From assembly GCA_013076295.1 (NCBI GenBank), contig RQOL01000659.1:1-64000 (forward strand): a stretch of DNA of 64,000 bases. The letters are read 5' to 3'. Position numbers and translations under genes: made by a program. Origin of the DNA: Sanderia malayensis. Its lineage: Eukaryota > Cnidaria > Scyphozoa > Semaeostomeae > Pelagiidae. Of the stretch, positions 10,616-23,000 are shown one piece after another. The notes below the pieces were generated by a model, which made no database searches, had not been told where the DNA came from, and saw only the letters and a list, made by a program, of their open reading frames with translations. How positions within the stretch are numbered: the first letter of the stretch is position 1; the number at the start of each line of letters is the position of its first letter.

Positions 10616-12791
10616 TTAGCTCTTACAAACACGGTCTTTATATTTCATAAAAAGACCATGTGTTTTACCTTGAAGACATCTCTTCACAGTTTGCTTCTGA
10701 TTAGGATCACACGATTCCCAAAGTGTGAGGTTATTTTCGTCTTCCAACATTTCTGTCATTACATCTTCCATGAACTCTTCCTTTATTTTCTGCTCAATCT
10801 CTTCTGTGTCTGGGTGGCCCGTTTTAACTCCAGCACTCACCATTCTGTTCTCTGTTATGTAACGTACCATAATAGGAATCAGCTGCTTATCTGGTCGATT
10901 TGTTATTGATCCTAAAAATACAAACAAACACATTGTTTTATATTAGCTACTCACGTAACTGCTAAATTGATCTACCGTAAATCCTCGAATAAGCCCCCAC
11001 CTTCGAATAAGCCCTCCCCTTGAATAAGCCCCCATCCTGATAATCATTTGCAAGGATATTGAGCCCAAGTTTCCAGACATTGAAGTTGTTTAGTGAATGT
11101 ATTGCAAATAACAGCAAGTTTAAACGAATAACTTTATTGATGGGTTGCATCGTATAGCTTTTATTTTGCTTAATATTGAACAATTATCCAGCTAAGATTT
11201 CGTTTTTGCAAATAAGCCCCCAGGGGCTTATTCGAGGACTTACGGTATATTCAAAACACATTGGTTGTCCACTTTGTCATCATAAACAGCATCAAATTAT
11301 CATTAAAATAATTAAAAAATGATGAATGAAGTTAAAAATGAATGTAACCTAAATTAAGATACAAGATAAAATAAAGTTGATTTGAATTAAGTTCAGAGTA
11401 ATGATAAATAATCTTTGGAAACTCTATTAACAGACAATATTTTTCTTGCAAAATTTCTCAACATTGGTCATGTCTTTGCAAAAACAACAGATGTAGAAAG
11501 GACACCTCTCTACAACAAACAAGACATTACATGGAGGCTTTGACATACCTTTTCCCTTCTTGTCCCCTTTCTGTTTTCTGGTCTCATCAAATTGTGGCAC
11601 TTTGATTTTGATCATTAAGCGATCAAGGTCTCCAAATGGTCCAACTGCCAGAATGTTCTTCAACGGACGCACAACAATTCCTTCTGCCACATTCGTTCCT
11701 TGGATGTCAAAAAGACAACATTTTTAACAACTTCATGAAGATGCCACAAAGAAACAGTACCAAAAAGTCAAAAAACACTGTGTTTACATTAAATTAATCT
11801 CAAAAACACTGAACGTTGAATGTCTTCTTCAGGAATTAGAAACTGTTAGTTACCTGCAGCCAATTTTGGTAGCCCAAGTTGCATTGGGATTGTTGAATCA
11901 AATCCAATTTTATAATTGAGGGCATCGTTTGCTTTGCCTTTGAAAAGTGGCTTCACGTAAAGCATGTCAAATTTCTCAAAAATATTCATTGCATCAGAAT
12001 AATCCAAGAATTCTAGAAAGCAACAGAATAACGACTGCTATCATCAGGAGTGAAATTTCCAAAAAGTAAATACATGCAAAGAATGTAGATAATCTGTGAC
12101 AATATCTGTATTAGGTAAGTTAGAAATTCTGCTTGGAAAAAAGATACCTTGCTCATGAAACTCGCCATTCTCATTCACCCTTCTATACGCAATATCGTAA
12201 GTGATCAACTTGATATCTGGGCAATATTGTATTTCTATTTGCACTGGCTTTCCTTTTGTTGCTTTTAAATCGGGATGAACATATTTTCCTGCAAACAGTA
12301 TTCCAAGAAATTAAATAAGATAGGGTATATCATTAACTCACTCTATTCTATTTTGAATTACATAAAAATACTATATTAATTAAAAGATACATTTCAGCCT
12401 TACCCCCAAAAAGCTCTCCAAAAACAATAACTTGCCCAACATTAACACCACACTTCAATTTCTGAACTTCCTTGAATATTTCAGTGATTTTCTCTGGAAG
12501 ATCTTTAAAGAACTCCGCTTTCCTGAAATTATAAAACGATTCGTCCTCTTTCAGGAAATCTCTTCTCCTCGCAAAAAGACATTCGGATCCATTTGTGTGA
12601 CAGCTGAAATTTGCACCATGAATTTTTTCAGTAACAATCCATTCTTCCTTGAGAGCTTGGTTCAGCTCTTTAAAGCGCTCCAATGACGGGGACATCTTCT
12701 CGTATTCGGAAAACCTCATTGCTCCAGCCATTATCTCTCGATCTTCAGAAAATCCGGCTGATATCGAATCAATAACAGAACTGTAATGCAA
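10616..12791 (-). CDS. T4 Rnl2-family RNA ligase
   Basis: ATP-dependent RNA ligase that joins 3'-OH and 5'-phosphate RNA ends through lysyl-AMP and RNA-adenylate intermediates. Five exons on the minus strand: 12404-12791, 12148-12288, 11854-12012, 11549-11698 and 10616-10911. Each intron is phase 1, and the total is 1,134 nt (377 residues). Nucleotidyltransferase motifs are in order: motif I TEKIHGANFS (Lys nucleophile at about residue 55), the following ARRR block, motif III VFGELFGG, motif IV VAEGIVVRP and motif V MIKIKVPQF. After these comes an Rnl2-type helical C-terminal domain beginning LIPIMVRYITENRM. All catalytic residues look intact. A downstream ATG at 12731 (MAGAMRFSEY) is a credible alternative start, because an acceptor-like TTACAG lies just upstream. 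A role in RNA repair is inference. Confidence 0.92.
10975..11245. repeat. TA-flanked MITE, CCGTAAATCC family, copy A
   Basis: Located in an intron of the RNA ligase gene. TIRs read CCGTAAATCCTCGAATAAGC at the left and GCTTATTCGAGGACTTACGG at the right, flanked by TA on both sides. Further copies lie at 13563-13794 and 29183-29392. The TA duplication suggests Tc1/mariner-type mobilisation. Confidence 0.85.
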
Positions 12792-13247
12792 TGCAAGGAT
12801 GATAACCCAACTTTCAAGTTGAACTTGTCAGCTACCTATAAACAAAGGTATAAAAAGTCTGCGTTGCGACTCTTGGCTGAAGTTGAGCCAGTGGAATAAT
12901 ATATTTTGGTAATAAACACCATAGCTAGACTATATTTATAATGTTTTGAAAGTTATTTTGGTGGTCAAAATTGCACCACCATCGTACAATTTTAATTTCA
13001 CCATCTTGCATCATGCAAACACCCACAGCACGGCGCAAGCGCAATGCGATCAAGACTTTGGTTCGAGCCCAATGCTGTGATGACAATATCATCTTTCATT
13101 TATTGAACCACGAAAAACTTGATAGCATAATGTTAAAGAAATAAGTGACGATATTTTTAAACAATGTATGCTAATTGCGAAATTAAATTGACAATAATAA
13201 TAAAGTATTGTAAATATAGTTTTCTCTTTTAACCAAAGTCGAATGAT
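12792..13247. other. spacer with a tRNA-like SINE remnant
   Basis: No exon is seen. Near 13,027-13,082 the ends CACAGCA and TGCTGTG pair, and GGTTCGAGCCC forms a B-box-like T arm, as in a truncated tRNA-derived SINE. The remainder is AT-rich. Confidence 0.4.
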
Positions 13248-15886
13248 TCAAATCTTTATTCTGAACGTTCTGTTTGAAAATAAAAGAAGTTTATTAACTC
13301 TTTAATATCAGTATATTGCAATGCACAGAAAACGTAAACGGAAAAAAGCCAATTGAAAAACGTAGGACAAAGGTCGTTAAATGAAATGAAATATAGTTTT
13401 CTATTTTGTTTGTGTACCTCATAAACTCTGGGCATTTGTATAAAATGTGTTCAAACTCGGCAAAGGATAACATTTCGTCGTCATCCAAATCAGCTTCGTG
13501 CATGACCTACAAATAAAGGGCAAACATTTCATCCACTGCTACGGAGAATTTGGAATATTTAAGAAGCGAAATTTTAGTCTGATCATTGTTCAATACTAAG
13601 CAAAATAAAAGCTATACGATGCAACCAATCAATGAAGTTATTGGTTTAAACTTGCTGCTATCTGCAATACATTCACTAAACAACTTCAATGTCTGGAAAC
13701 TTGGGCTCAATGTCCTTGCAAATGATTATCAGCATGGGGGCTTATTCGAGGAGAGGGCTTATTCGAAGGTTGGGGCTTATTCGAGGACTTACGGTATTGC
13801 GTAAATTGGCTTAAACTTTCTTCATTTATAATCAAAATATTCCAGATATTTAGAAAAGTATTTGGTGCAGTGCATTCACCACACAACTTCAATGTCTTGA
13901 CATACTTGGTGGGCTCAATATCCTTACCAGTGAAATGATTATCAGGACGAGAGCTCATTCACAGGGAGGGCTGATTTAGAGGTGGGGGGAAAAGGCATAT
14001 TCGAGGATTTGCGTGGAGCTCTTTCCTCACCATCTTAACAATATTTTTGAGAGCACGTTGTGAAAATCGTTGTCTGCCTGAAAGTCTACGAATCATGATT
14101 GCCAAATCTTTCTTGCAAATATAATCATCGCCATTGAAATCTGAAGAAACCAAATTCAGCATGCATTACTAACCACGTTAAAGCAATAACAACAACAGTG
14201 TTGATTGAAGTTTACAGAGCAACAATAGACTCGCTACATTGCGTCCCTGTGCCTCACTCGTTTTTGCTCGCTCCCTTGTGTTGAGTGAGTTATGAGCGAG
14301 GCACAGGGACGCAAAACGTTAGGGTAACAATCTTTTAAGCATAACGTGAACTCCAAAAACCCTTATCTAGCTACATCCCTGTTTTAAATGTTAATTGTTA
14401 AGATTTGTGTGTTTTTTACTATGTTCTGTAATATGTTATTACATTGTGTTTTAAAATCTTAAACTTAGCTGTTGAAATATACACTTTTGTATTAGGCTTT
14501 GTTTTTGATTAATGAAATCTTGAAATCTTGCAATGCAGTAAGTTTAGAACAACAATACGACGCAAGACGCAAGCAAATAACATAACATACCATAGATTCG
14601 AAAGGCGTATTCAATCTTTACTTTTTTCGGAGCCTTAAATTAAAAAACGCAAATTTTCTTCAATCAAGTCAAATAAATCAACACTAAAGAGAATTGAGCT
14701 CAAAATCTGTAGATGTCACGAGACTCGAACTTGAGCCATATGTGACACTCGAACTCAAATAGGTGGCAAAGCGCTTGAGATCAAAACTCTGGATGCTGTG
14801 ACAAGTAAAGAAATATTATATTTTAAATATAATATTCCTGTTAACAACATGAAATGACTTACAGATTCGCTGAAAGTTGACATAAAATCAAGATAATCGT
14901 CAAATGAAATGGAGCCATCATTTTGGGACGAGAAAACTCGGCAAATGCGATCTCGGAATGGATTTGCCTTCGAAAGAAGAAACGAATAAAAAGAAAATAG
15001 GCAAAAAATATTCATATGAAGATGCAAAAATTGGTTCGGCAATAAATAATATAAACACGCATCGTTATTTGTTACATTTATGAAAATGAAAACAAAATAA
15101 ATGAGAAAACCTGCAGTTCTGGTAATTTGAACATGGTTGTCATAGGATGTCTGATAGTTCTTCCTTCGCTCGCTCTGCTTTCATCCAAATTTACAAACAT
15201 TGAATAACATCTAACGAAAAAAGAGAATATCCAACTAATCTTATTAATCAGTGGAGTAGATAGAGGGGGGTCAGGGGGCGAACAAACCCCTGTAAACTGC
15301 CGTTTTGTCGGAAAATTGCTGATCTTGTCGGAAAATAAATATCTTCTGTTTACGTTCAGTTTCTTATATTTATAGACTTGAAAAAACAAAAATGCTTATT
15401 AAACTTTTGTCGGAAATTCTGAATTTCTCGACCCCCTCCCCTATAAAATGACCTATCTACGCCACTGTTATTAACATATATATCCCATAATATACTGATA
15501 TATTAGGCCGATGAATTATTATTGTAATTATTTCGAAGTGACACAAAACAGATGAAAATGGCTTAGGATCAAAAGAGGATAAATATTATGGCAGATTATA
15601 TCTTAGTTACATCTGACCAATTAATACTAACTGTAAAATCTCTCGCTGATTCAAATACGTTAATTCCTAAAAATAACGGGTAAAGATTAGTAAAGTTAAA
15701 GATGCATATGAAATAAAATAGGTGATAATAGTGATAAACATGGAGGAAATAAGACATGATTATATAGCGATAAACATGGAAATAAGACTGAATAAAATAT
15801 GCAGAAAAATGATTGAATTGTGAAAATAGAAAAACCTGGTATTCAATCAATTCTTCCTCGGTAAATGCGGAATGCACAGTGCCCAT
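13248..15886 (-). CDS. CIB4: CIB4-like calcium and integrin-binding EF-hand protein
   Basis: Small EF-hand adaptor of the CIB family, whose members bind cytoplasmic tails of membrane proteins (integrins; TMC channels for CIB2/3). Eight exons on the minus strand: 15836-15886, 15632-15666, 15111-15210, 14863-14967, 14591-14633, 14031-14140, 13418-13506 and 13248-13269. Phases all join, giving 555 nt and 184 residues, the usual family length. MGTVHSAFTEEELIEYQ is the CIB N-terminus. NPFRDRICRVFS and KIEYAFRIYDFNGDDYI are close to vertebrate CIB4. The last two EF-hand loops begin DFNGDDYICKKD and DLDDDEMLSFAE, both largely keeping the acidic ligands. The C-terminus TFRIKI matches the family tail, from a 22-base final exon. 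CIB4 rather than CIB2 is chosen from the NPFRDRICRVFS and LSFAEFEH blocks. Confidence 0.92.
13563..13794. repeat. TA-flanked MITE, CCGTAAATCC family, copy B (truncated)
   Basis: Opposite orientation to the copy at 10975. The right terminus GCTTATTCGAGGACTTACGG is intact and followed by TA. The other TIR is missing. It sits in the last-but-one CIB4 intron region. A diverged relative follows at about 13,830-14,010. Confidence 0.75.
14239..14315. repeat. hairpin with 21-bp arms in a CIB4 intron
   Basis: TTGCGTCCCTGTGCCTCACT at the left is complementary, with one mismatch, to the block at 14294-14315. The loop is about 33 bases. Probably a fold-back MITE. Confidence 0.7.
14380..14540 (+). repeat. 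possible LINE 3' tail
   Basis: A T-rich stretch ends in the short tandem repeat GAAATCTTGAAATCTTG, a form often left at LINE 3' ends. No reverse transcriptase sequence is visible. Confidence 0.3.
14700..14810 (-). repeat. tRNA-like SINE fragment
   Basis: On the minus strand TGTCACAG is complementary to a GTGACA end, and AAGTTCGAGTCTC forms a B-box-like T arm after a TTGATCTCAAGCG anticodon-arm-like region. Too irregular for a working tRNA. Confidence 0.4.
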
Positions 15887-16494
15887 GTTGATATTAAATT
15901 TTAAAAATGATCAATTTTGTTTCCTACAATTCTGTTATTCATTCCTGGTTTTTGAAAAACAACGAGACAGGTGAAGGCATGTAAACGAAAAGTCCGTCAA
16001 AAAGAGAAATGAAACGGCGTGATGGTAAAAACTGACAGAAGTAGGATTAGGAAGGAAGTGAGGGAATGCAATCATTTGTTGTCGCTGTGAAGGTAATACC
16101 TTTTGCATTGTCAATAAACGTAAATTGGCGGAGAATACAAATGAAATGACCATGGGTGTATATATTGACGGAAGTAGTTCATTCTTGTATTGCTACTACA
16201 ATGACTTTGCTAAGTTGTTGTCATTGATTTTAATGGTATAATTTAATTGATACATCAAGTATAAATGAGCACATTTGCATTCAAAAACACTTGTCAAAAC
16301 GAAGAAAATCAACCGAGCCCGAGCCGAGGATTAAAATGATGTTAAATCGTGTGGGTAACTAAAAACAAACTAAAAACAAGGTTATGTAGCATAATTACCC
16401 TTTCCGAATGTTGTTTGGGGAAAAATTGATTAGCATTACATTTCAGTCTTCATCGTACCCTGGGTTCCAGTTTGAGGCTCTGGAACCCAGAGTA

Positions 16495-16718
16495 CACGTT
16501 TTTTTATAAGAAACAGGTTTTATAAGAAACCTAGATCTAGACGCCCTAAAATTTAAGAAACTTTTAGAACTACAGGGAACGCTTTTTCTTCGTTTTCACT
16601 GCACTTTTTTTCATTAAATTAAGAAACTTTTAAGAAACTTTTAGAACTAAAATGTGGCTAAAAATTAAGAAACTTTTACTATTAGGCCTTGAGCCAGGTT
16701 TCTTATAAAAAAAACGTG
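16495..16718. repeat. TA-flanked MITE, CACGTTTTTTTATAAGAAAC family, copy 1
   Basis: 224 bp. The left end CACGTTTTTTTATAAGAAAC and the right end GTTTCTTATAAAAAAAACGTG are near-perfect inverted repeats, with TA on each side. The interior repeats TTAAGAAACTTTTAGAACTA. Same family as 62686-63081. Confidence 0.88.
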
Positions 16719-16756
16719 TATCTTCATTGCAGGCCTCTGAGCAATGAATACACGTA

Positions 16757-17153
16757 CACGCATTTTGTTTTTATAAGAAACCCTCTATAAGAAACCGACC
16801 CCTAAGATTAGATACCAAAAAAATTAAGAAACTTTAGTACTACTTTCCGTCATGCTTAAGAAACCGTGTCACCTTGTAAAACATGCAAATGGGGCAGTTT
16901 TGAATTTTGAATGTATTTTGAAGACGGCACTCATGATTATTTTAAATACGAAGACTTGGATGGAATTGACACGACATGGAGTTGACCATTGTTTTGTTTA
17001 TTTGCATTGAATTGTGATGTCTCTTTGAGTTTCCTACCTATTTGCACTTCCAAATTTAAGAAACTTTAAAGAAACTTTTAGCACTAAAATGGCCATAAAT
17101 TTTAAGAAACTGAGCACTACTTCGGAGCTTAGTTTCTTGTAAAAAAATGCGTG
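16757..17153. repeat. TA-flanked MITE, CACGCATTTT variant
   Basis: 397 bp, with ends CACGCATTTTGTTTTTATAA and TTGTAAAAAAATGCGTG and flanking TA. The interior shares the TTAAGAAACTTT motif with the CACGTTTT family, so it is a sister subfamily. Confidence 0.85.
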
Positions 17154-17234
17154 TATTACGCTTAAGTAAAATAATCCGCGTGTGGCTAATAGTATGCACT
17201 GCAATGTGCTGATTTGAAAATTTGTTGTTTATTC

Positions 17235-18785
17235 TCACCATTTGTGTGTCGTTGAAGAGGTGAGCACGAAATCCCACCCATTGCAGTGAGGTGATGCGAG
17301 CCTCCTGTGCAACGCCCTCGTGTTCTTGCCATCGGTTATCGGATTGTAAGATTGACGATAATGAGAAATCATCGGAACGGAATTCGAAAGAGTTTCGTCT
17401 CATGTTTCCTTTCCGTAATCTGTAATGGCTGAATTTTGAAGTTTTCTTTGAAAGTAAAATCAGAACGTTCCAAGAATTTACTTTGGTTCCAAGCCAAACT
17501 ATTCGTAATTCATAACTATGATTTCATTGAGGACCACGTATTGCACGCTGGAGACAGTATTTATTTGTTCAATGTATAAACAGTATTTCAAGTCAATGTT
17601 TGCCAGACACAGAAACTTAGGCCAAAAAATATTAGTCTCAGAATGAATCGTCGGATCGACTTCCTTTGTATAAGGAAGTACTTACTTTTATAACAAAGTA
17701 GTATCGAATCGTCAAAGTTATTCAAGTTCAGTGCTGGATTTCTAAAAACATGAAAGCTAAAAACTATGAAACTTAAAATTGGAGGGAGAAATTGCCGTGA
17801 TAAAAATTGATTATGAATAATAATCAGTTTGCCCTGAATGTAAAATAAACAATTTACGTACAAAACATGATCATCCCATCCCACAACTGAATTTTCGATG
17901 GTTCCATTGGTGTGGTGGTACACTTTTAAAATTTGAAAAGAGAATATCTACCCAGATTAGTGTAATTCTAATAAATAAATTCTAAATAATGTATTTTTTA
18001 TTGATCTTGTGCAACTTAATGAATAATATTCATATGCAATGGGTCCGTTGAAATTCACCAGTTAGGTCGAAACTTCTGCTGCCACTGAATTTTGTCATAA
18101 TTTTTGCTGCATCAACGATTACACTCTTTTTTTATAAGAACATACTTTATAAGAACACTGAGGCTCGATTTCTCAAAAAAATAAGAACAAGTTTAGAACA
18201 TGCTCAGCCTCGGATGAGAAATTAAAAAAGAAACAAAAAGTGATTTTTGAATTTTTTCACTTCAATAAAACAAAACCATGCAATTCCTAAACAAAAGTTA
18301 TTCATAAGACAACGTGTTCTGGTCTAACATCACTGCAAAAATAAAATAAGAACACTTTTGAGAACATTCGAGCCTCAAGTTATGAAAAAATTAAGAAGAT
18401 CGAGCCTCGGCAAAAATTATCTGGTTCTTATAAAAAATGAGTGTAAACCACAAAATTGATCAAACTTCCCTGAAAAACTGTTCTCGTGGGCTTTCATGTT
18501 TTGCAAGTTTCGAAATTTCAAAGTTTTTTGCTGCTCTTGTTTTTACCTGAGCATGAGGGATGAAACATTTGTTATCCTAATTGAGGGATACAAAGCGGAC
18601 TCGAAACATCAGTGCAGGACATTTCTACCAAGGCAACCGAGCGAGTGGTTCCGACGACCCGACGATCTCCACATCATTCGTTCGTTTGTTCGTTACTCGG
18701 TGCATGTTGAATGCGCAGGAGGCTCGCAACACCTCACTGCAATGGGTGGGATTTCGTGCTCACCCGTTGAAGACCAGCACCTTTA
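17235..18785. repeat. inverted pair of a ~70-bp block
   Basis: GTGAGCACGAAATCCCACCC with CATTGCAGTGAGGTG near 17,258-17,300 recurs in reverse complement near 18,720-18,770. The pair could be the ends of a ~1.5-kb fold-back element that later received the MITE at 18122, or two independent copies. No TSD could be assigned. Confidence 0.5.
18122..18443. repeat. TA-flanked MITE, CACTCTTTTTTTATAAGAAC variant
   Basis: 322 bp. Ends CACTCTTTTTTTATAAGAAC and GTTCTTATAAAAAATGAGTG lie between TA dinucleotides. Its interior contains GGCTCGATTTCTC and AATAAGAACA. A terminal remnant of the same variant lies at 38,505-38,526. Confidence 0.87.
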
Positions 18786-18872
18786 AGCCTGCCGCACACT
18801 AGAGCTTGCTGCTGAGCTCTCCACCACGAATGACAATCAGCTCAGCAGCAAGCTCTAGTGTGCGGCAGGCTT
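18785..18872. repeat. near-perfect 34-bp inverted repeat
   Basis: The arm beginning AAGCCTGCCGCACACTAGAG is followed, after a ~20-base loop, by its exact complement ending in GTGCGGCAGGCTT. It lies beside the inverted block pair and may be a young fold-back MITE. Confidence 0.85.
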
Positions 18873-19214
18873 TATGTGGTATCATGAGCTCTGCCCATTA
18901 GCGTCAACGGAGAAAACAAAAAACTTTTGATGTTTCAGTTCAGTCCAGGGCTCCTTCAAAATAAAAAAAATAAAATAAAAAAAGAGAGAATGTTTGCTGG
19001 GAGCCCCCCCAAGCCTCCTAAGCTAACTTCAGATGTTACTGCCGTGACATAAGCACTTCAATATGACAGCAGTTCAGTCGACTGCAGCGAGTAACTGTTT
19101 ATAGCAGTACACAGCTGAAAAAATAGCAGATGGCTAAGTTTATGCAATAATGTAACAACAACCAAATATTTCTGATGTTCACCAAGTTAGAAATGATTAT
19201 CTTCAAGAGTAATA

Positions 19215-19399
19215 CAGTCAACTCTGTCTAATTCGAACACACTGGGGAAGCGTGAAAATGTTCGAATTACAAAAAGTTCGAATTATAGAGTTTTGTTTTA
19301 TAAGAGTTGGTTCATTTGTGATCCTTGAAGGGACAGATAATTTCGTTCGAATTAGATAGAGTTCGAATTATACGAGTTCGAACTATGCAGATTTGACTG
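19215..19399. repeat. TA-flanked MITE, CAGTCAAC/TTCGAA family
   Basis: The start CAGTCAACTCTGTCTAATTC and the end TATGCAGATTTGACTG are flanked by TA and rich in GTTCGAATTA blocks. The terminal CAGT and TA duplication resemble pogo/Tigger-type elements. Related copies lie at about 19,612-19,772 and 27,747-27,909. Confidence 0.75.
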
Positions 19400-20060
19400 T
19401 AATAGAAAGGTGAAAACTAACATTTTGAACCCAACAGTAAAAAAAACTCGCGTATGAGAACGAAAGAATCCCCATGCTTATATTTCTGCTCAAAACAACA
19501 AAATAAACAATAGTTTATTGTTTATAACAATAGGTTGCATGGAAAATTCGCAGGTTCTTATATGTAGATGTTTACTGTATCCTTGCATATAGATTCTCCC
19601 TTCAATAAGAAACTACAATAAAATCCGGATAATTCGAGCCTCCAAGGGACAAATGACATGGTTCGAGTTAAAGGATGTTCGAGTTATCGAGGGTTAGAAA
19701 GTACTGGCAAATTTTTCAAGGGGAATACACATTGGCCAAAGTTATCCAAGGTTCGAGTTATCTGGTTTTTACTCCACCAATAGTTCACAACTAAATTGAA
19801 GTGTTAAAAATCTTAGGGCAATCTACTATATAGTATTAAAAAAATGTAAGCCTACAAAAAGCAATCAAGATCTATATCCATTGTGCATTTATGTGTTATA
19901 ACACACCACAAAACAGAAGAATTCTCTTACATTTTAATATATAAATACTTGCCAAATAGAAATCGGAAAAATGACGATTTAATGTAAATATAATACACTT
20001 TAATATAGCTATAATTGTCGACCATCTTCTGAGCGATTGTAGCAATTGCGGTGAATGAAT

Positions 20061-23000
20061 TTATTGAAGAGTCAGCCGTAGTTCGCTTTCCAATTGACTT
20101 AATTCTTTTTTAAGTTCTGCAAGGCGCTTATTGGCATCATTAGTTCTGTAAGAAGAGAAAGGCTATGTTTCCAAGATCTAAATATGTACAAAGGTCAAGA
20201 AATGCCAATGTAAGCACAAAAAAATTGACGGAAACTATAAAAATAAGTTGCATGATCAGGGTAATCATACTGTTGTGATTTTCTGATGACTGGGGTAAAC
20301 TTAAGCAGTTCAGAAAACCAGTTAGATGCTTATATTGTTATGCTGGAAAATTCGTCACAAAAGGGGCAAATGTTATGTCAACATTTTACAGAATGCAGTC
20401 GCGTTGTTTGAACAGTCAGCAAGTAAATAAGCGAAAGTAAATACAAAATAACAAATATTTATAAAGGACAGCCACTTCAATTTTGATAGTTGTCAACAAT
20501 ACGAGTCCAATTGGTATAAACCCTGACCCCAAAACTCACCCCATTCACAAACCTCAAAAGAAGAAACAATAGAGTTGGCTGATAAGCTGAAGCTCATGCT
20601 TTCGAACGCATGTGGGTTCGAGCCAATTAAGGCATGACCTCCAATGGATAAAAGCCTTATCCATTGGAGGTCATGCCTTAAAAAGGAGGCTACACCACAC
20701 CACACCATGATATATAATGTGGTGAATAGAAACGAGAGACACGAGAGACAAACAATCAAAACTCACTTGACGTGGAGTTCTAATCGTCTTCTTCGATGTT
20801 TCATGTTTTGGCTTTTGATTTTCTCGTCTGGCAAGCTGAGAATGTGCATTAAATCCTTCTGATAGCGCTCTAGGCGTTCTTTTTCGCGTGTCCAACGCAT
20901 CACCTCGCGTTTGATTCTCTCACGATCCAATCTACCATCAACATCGAACTCCAAGAACTCCTCCAAACCTGCACATCTTGCAGTTTCATTCACATCGCCG
21001 GGTAACGAAGATTTCAAAGTGTCCGACTCCTTTACGGGAGATTCGATTTCAATCAAATCTGGCAATGGTGGTGGCGTGTATGGTCTATAACGAGGCCGGC
21101 TATCTACAGCCTCGTATCCACCATTCCGTTGATTACTACGTGGATTTGTTGATCTCGTTGTGTAACCAATAACTTCATACGAAGTGCGGTTAATTTGTCC
21201 GTCCGATGAAGACCAATCATCATCATCATCACTTTCAATTTTAATAATTTCAATCCTATCATCCTCTACTTCTGCTTCATTTCTAGAGCCTGTCGATCTG
21301 AGGCTGATATTAAAAAAACCATCAGATGACGAGCATTCGCTTGCGTACCCGTCACTGCTTGCGCTCAAGTTCAATCCATTCTGTTGTCTGGCATAATAAC
21401 TGTCCTTACCCTGATACGCGTCTGAACTTCCAGCACAACGCATCCCGAATGCTTGTTCACTTCTGGATGAAGCGGGCCTATGTGACGTGTTGTCATTGGT
21501 GCTCAAACATGCGGAAGCATCAGAGTGGTGTGGTGACGTTTGTCCAGCACTCAACGGACGTGATTTAGATGGCCATGTTCTTGCACTGGAAGTTGACGAC
21601 GTAGGTGAATTCATTGAATCTGTAGATTAGAAAAATAATGCATGTTATTCAGTGCTTCTCAGCAGAGTATGGTTTGCAGAAATTTGCAGCATGTAGGAAG
21701 CTTAAAAAGCTGGAGAGCACGAGAGGATTTCAAATTACAATAAATGATGAAAAAATGGGCAAAACATACTTAAATGTTTGCTTGGCTGAGCTTGCATTGC
21801 TTTATTTTGATGAGCTTGCATTGCTTTATTTTGGCGATCTTGCATTGCTTTATTTTGATGAGCTTGCATTGCTTTATTGTTTTGAGCTTGCATTGTTTGT
21901 TGAGCAAACATTGTCTTATTTTGTTGCATTTCCCTTGTCTTATTTTGTTGAGCTGGCATCGCTTTAATCTGTTGAGCTGACATTGTTCCATTTTGTTGAC
22001 CTGGCATTGTTTTTTGAGCAAACATTGTCTTATTTTGTCGAGCTGGCATTGTTTTATTTTGTTGAGCAAACATTGTCTTATTTTGTTGAGCTGGCATTGT
22101 TCCATTTTGTTGCGTTTGCGTTGTTCCATTTTGTTGAGCTGGCATTGTCTTATTTTGTTGAGCTGGTATTGTCTTATTCTGTTGAGCAAACATTGTCTTA
22201 TTTTGTTGAGCTGGCATTGTCTTATTTTGTTGAGCTGGCATTGTTTTATTTTGTTGAGCTGGGATTGTTTTATTTTGTTGAGCAAACATTGTCTTATTTT
22301 GTTGAGCTGGCATTGTTTTATTTTGTTGAGCTGGGATTATTTTATTTTCTTGAGCTGGTATTGTCTTATTTTGTTGAGCAAACATTGTCTTATTTTGTTG
22401 TGCTGACATTGTTTTATTTTGTTGAGCTGGCATTGTCTTATTTTGTTGAGCAAACATTGTCTTATTTTGTTGAGCTGGCATTGTCTTATTTTGTTGAGCA
22501 AACATTGTCTTATTTTGTTGAGCTGGCATTGTCTTATTTTCTTGAGCTGGTATTGTCTTATTCTGTTGAGCAAACATTGTCTTATTTTGTTGAGCTGGCA
22601 TTGTCTTATTTTGTTGAGCAAACATTGTCTTATTTTGTTGAGCAAACATTGTCTTATTTTGTTGAGCTGGCATTGTCTTATTTTCTTGAGCTGGTATTGT
22701 CTTATTCTGTTGAGCAAACATTGTCTTATTTTGTTGAGCTGGCATTGTCTTATTTTGTTGAGCAAACATTGTCTTATTTTCTTGAGCTGGTATTGTCTTA
22801 TTTTGTTGAGCAAACATTGTCTTATTTTGTTGAGCTGGCATTGTCTTATTTTCTTGAGCTGGCATTGTTCCATTTTGTTGCGTTTGCGTTGTTCCATTTT
22901 GTTGCGTTTGCATTGTCTTATTTTGTTGAGCAAACATTGTTTTATTTTGTTGAGCTGGCATTGTCTTATTTTGTTGAGCAAACATTGTTTTATTTTGTTG

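Larger units (their letters stand above)
15887..20060. other. gene-free repeat field between CIB4 and the Tudor gene
   Basis: About 4.2 kb without a supported exon. It holds three TA-flanked ATAAGAA-type MITEs, an inverted pair of a ~70-bp block (17,243-17,320 and 18,705-18,780), a 34-bp near-perfect hairpin, an A-rich tract near 18,960, and two TTCGAA-type MITEs (19,215-19,399 and about 19,612-19,772). Confidence 0.6.

Noticed and set aside
10962..13804. Two similar ~72-codon ORFs at 10962-11183 (-) and 13586-13804 (+)
   Set aside because: They look like conserved small genes, but both lie inside copies of one MITE. The similarity is that of the repeat, and the ends are TIR sequence.
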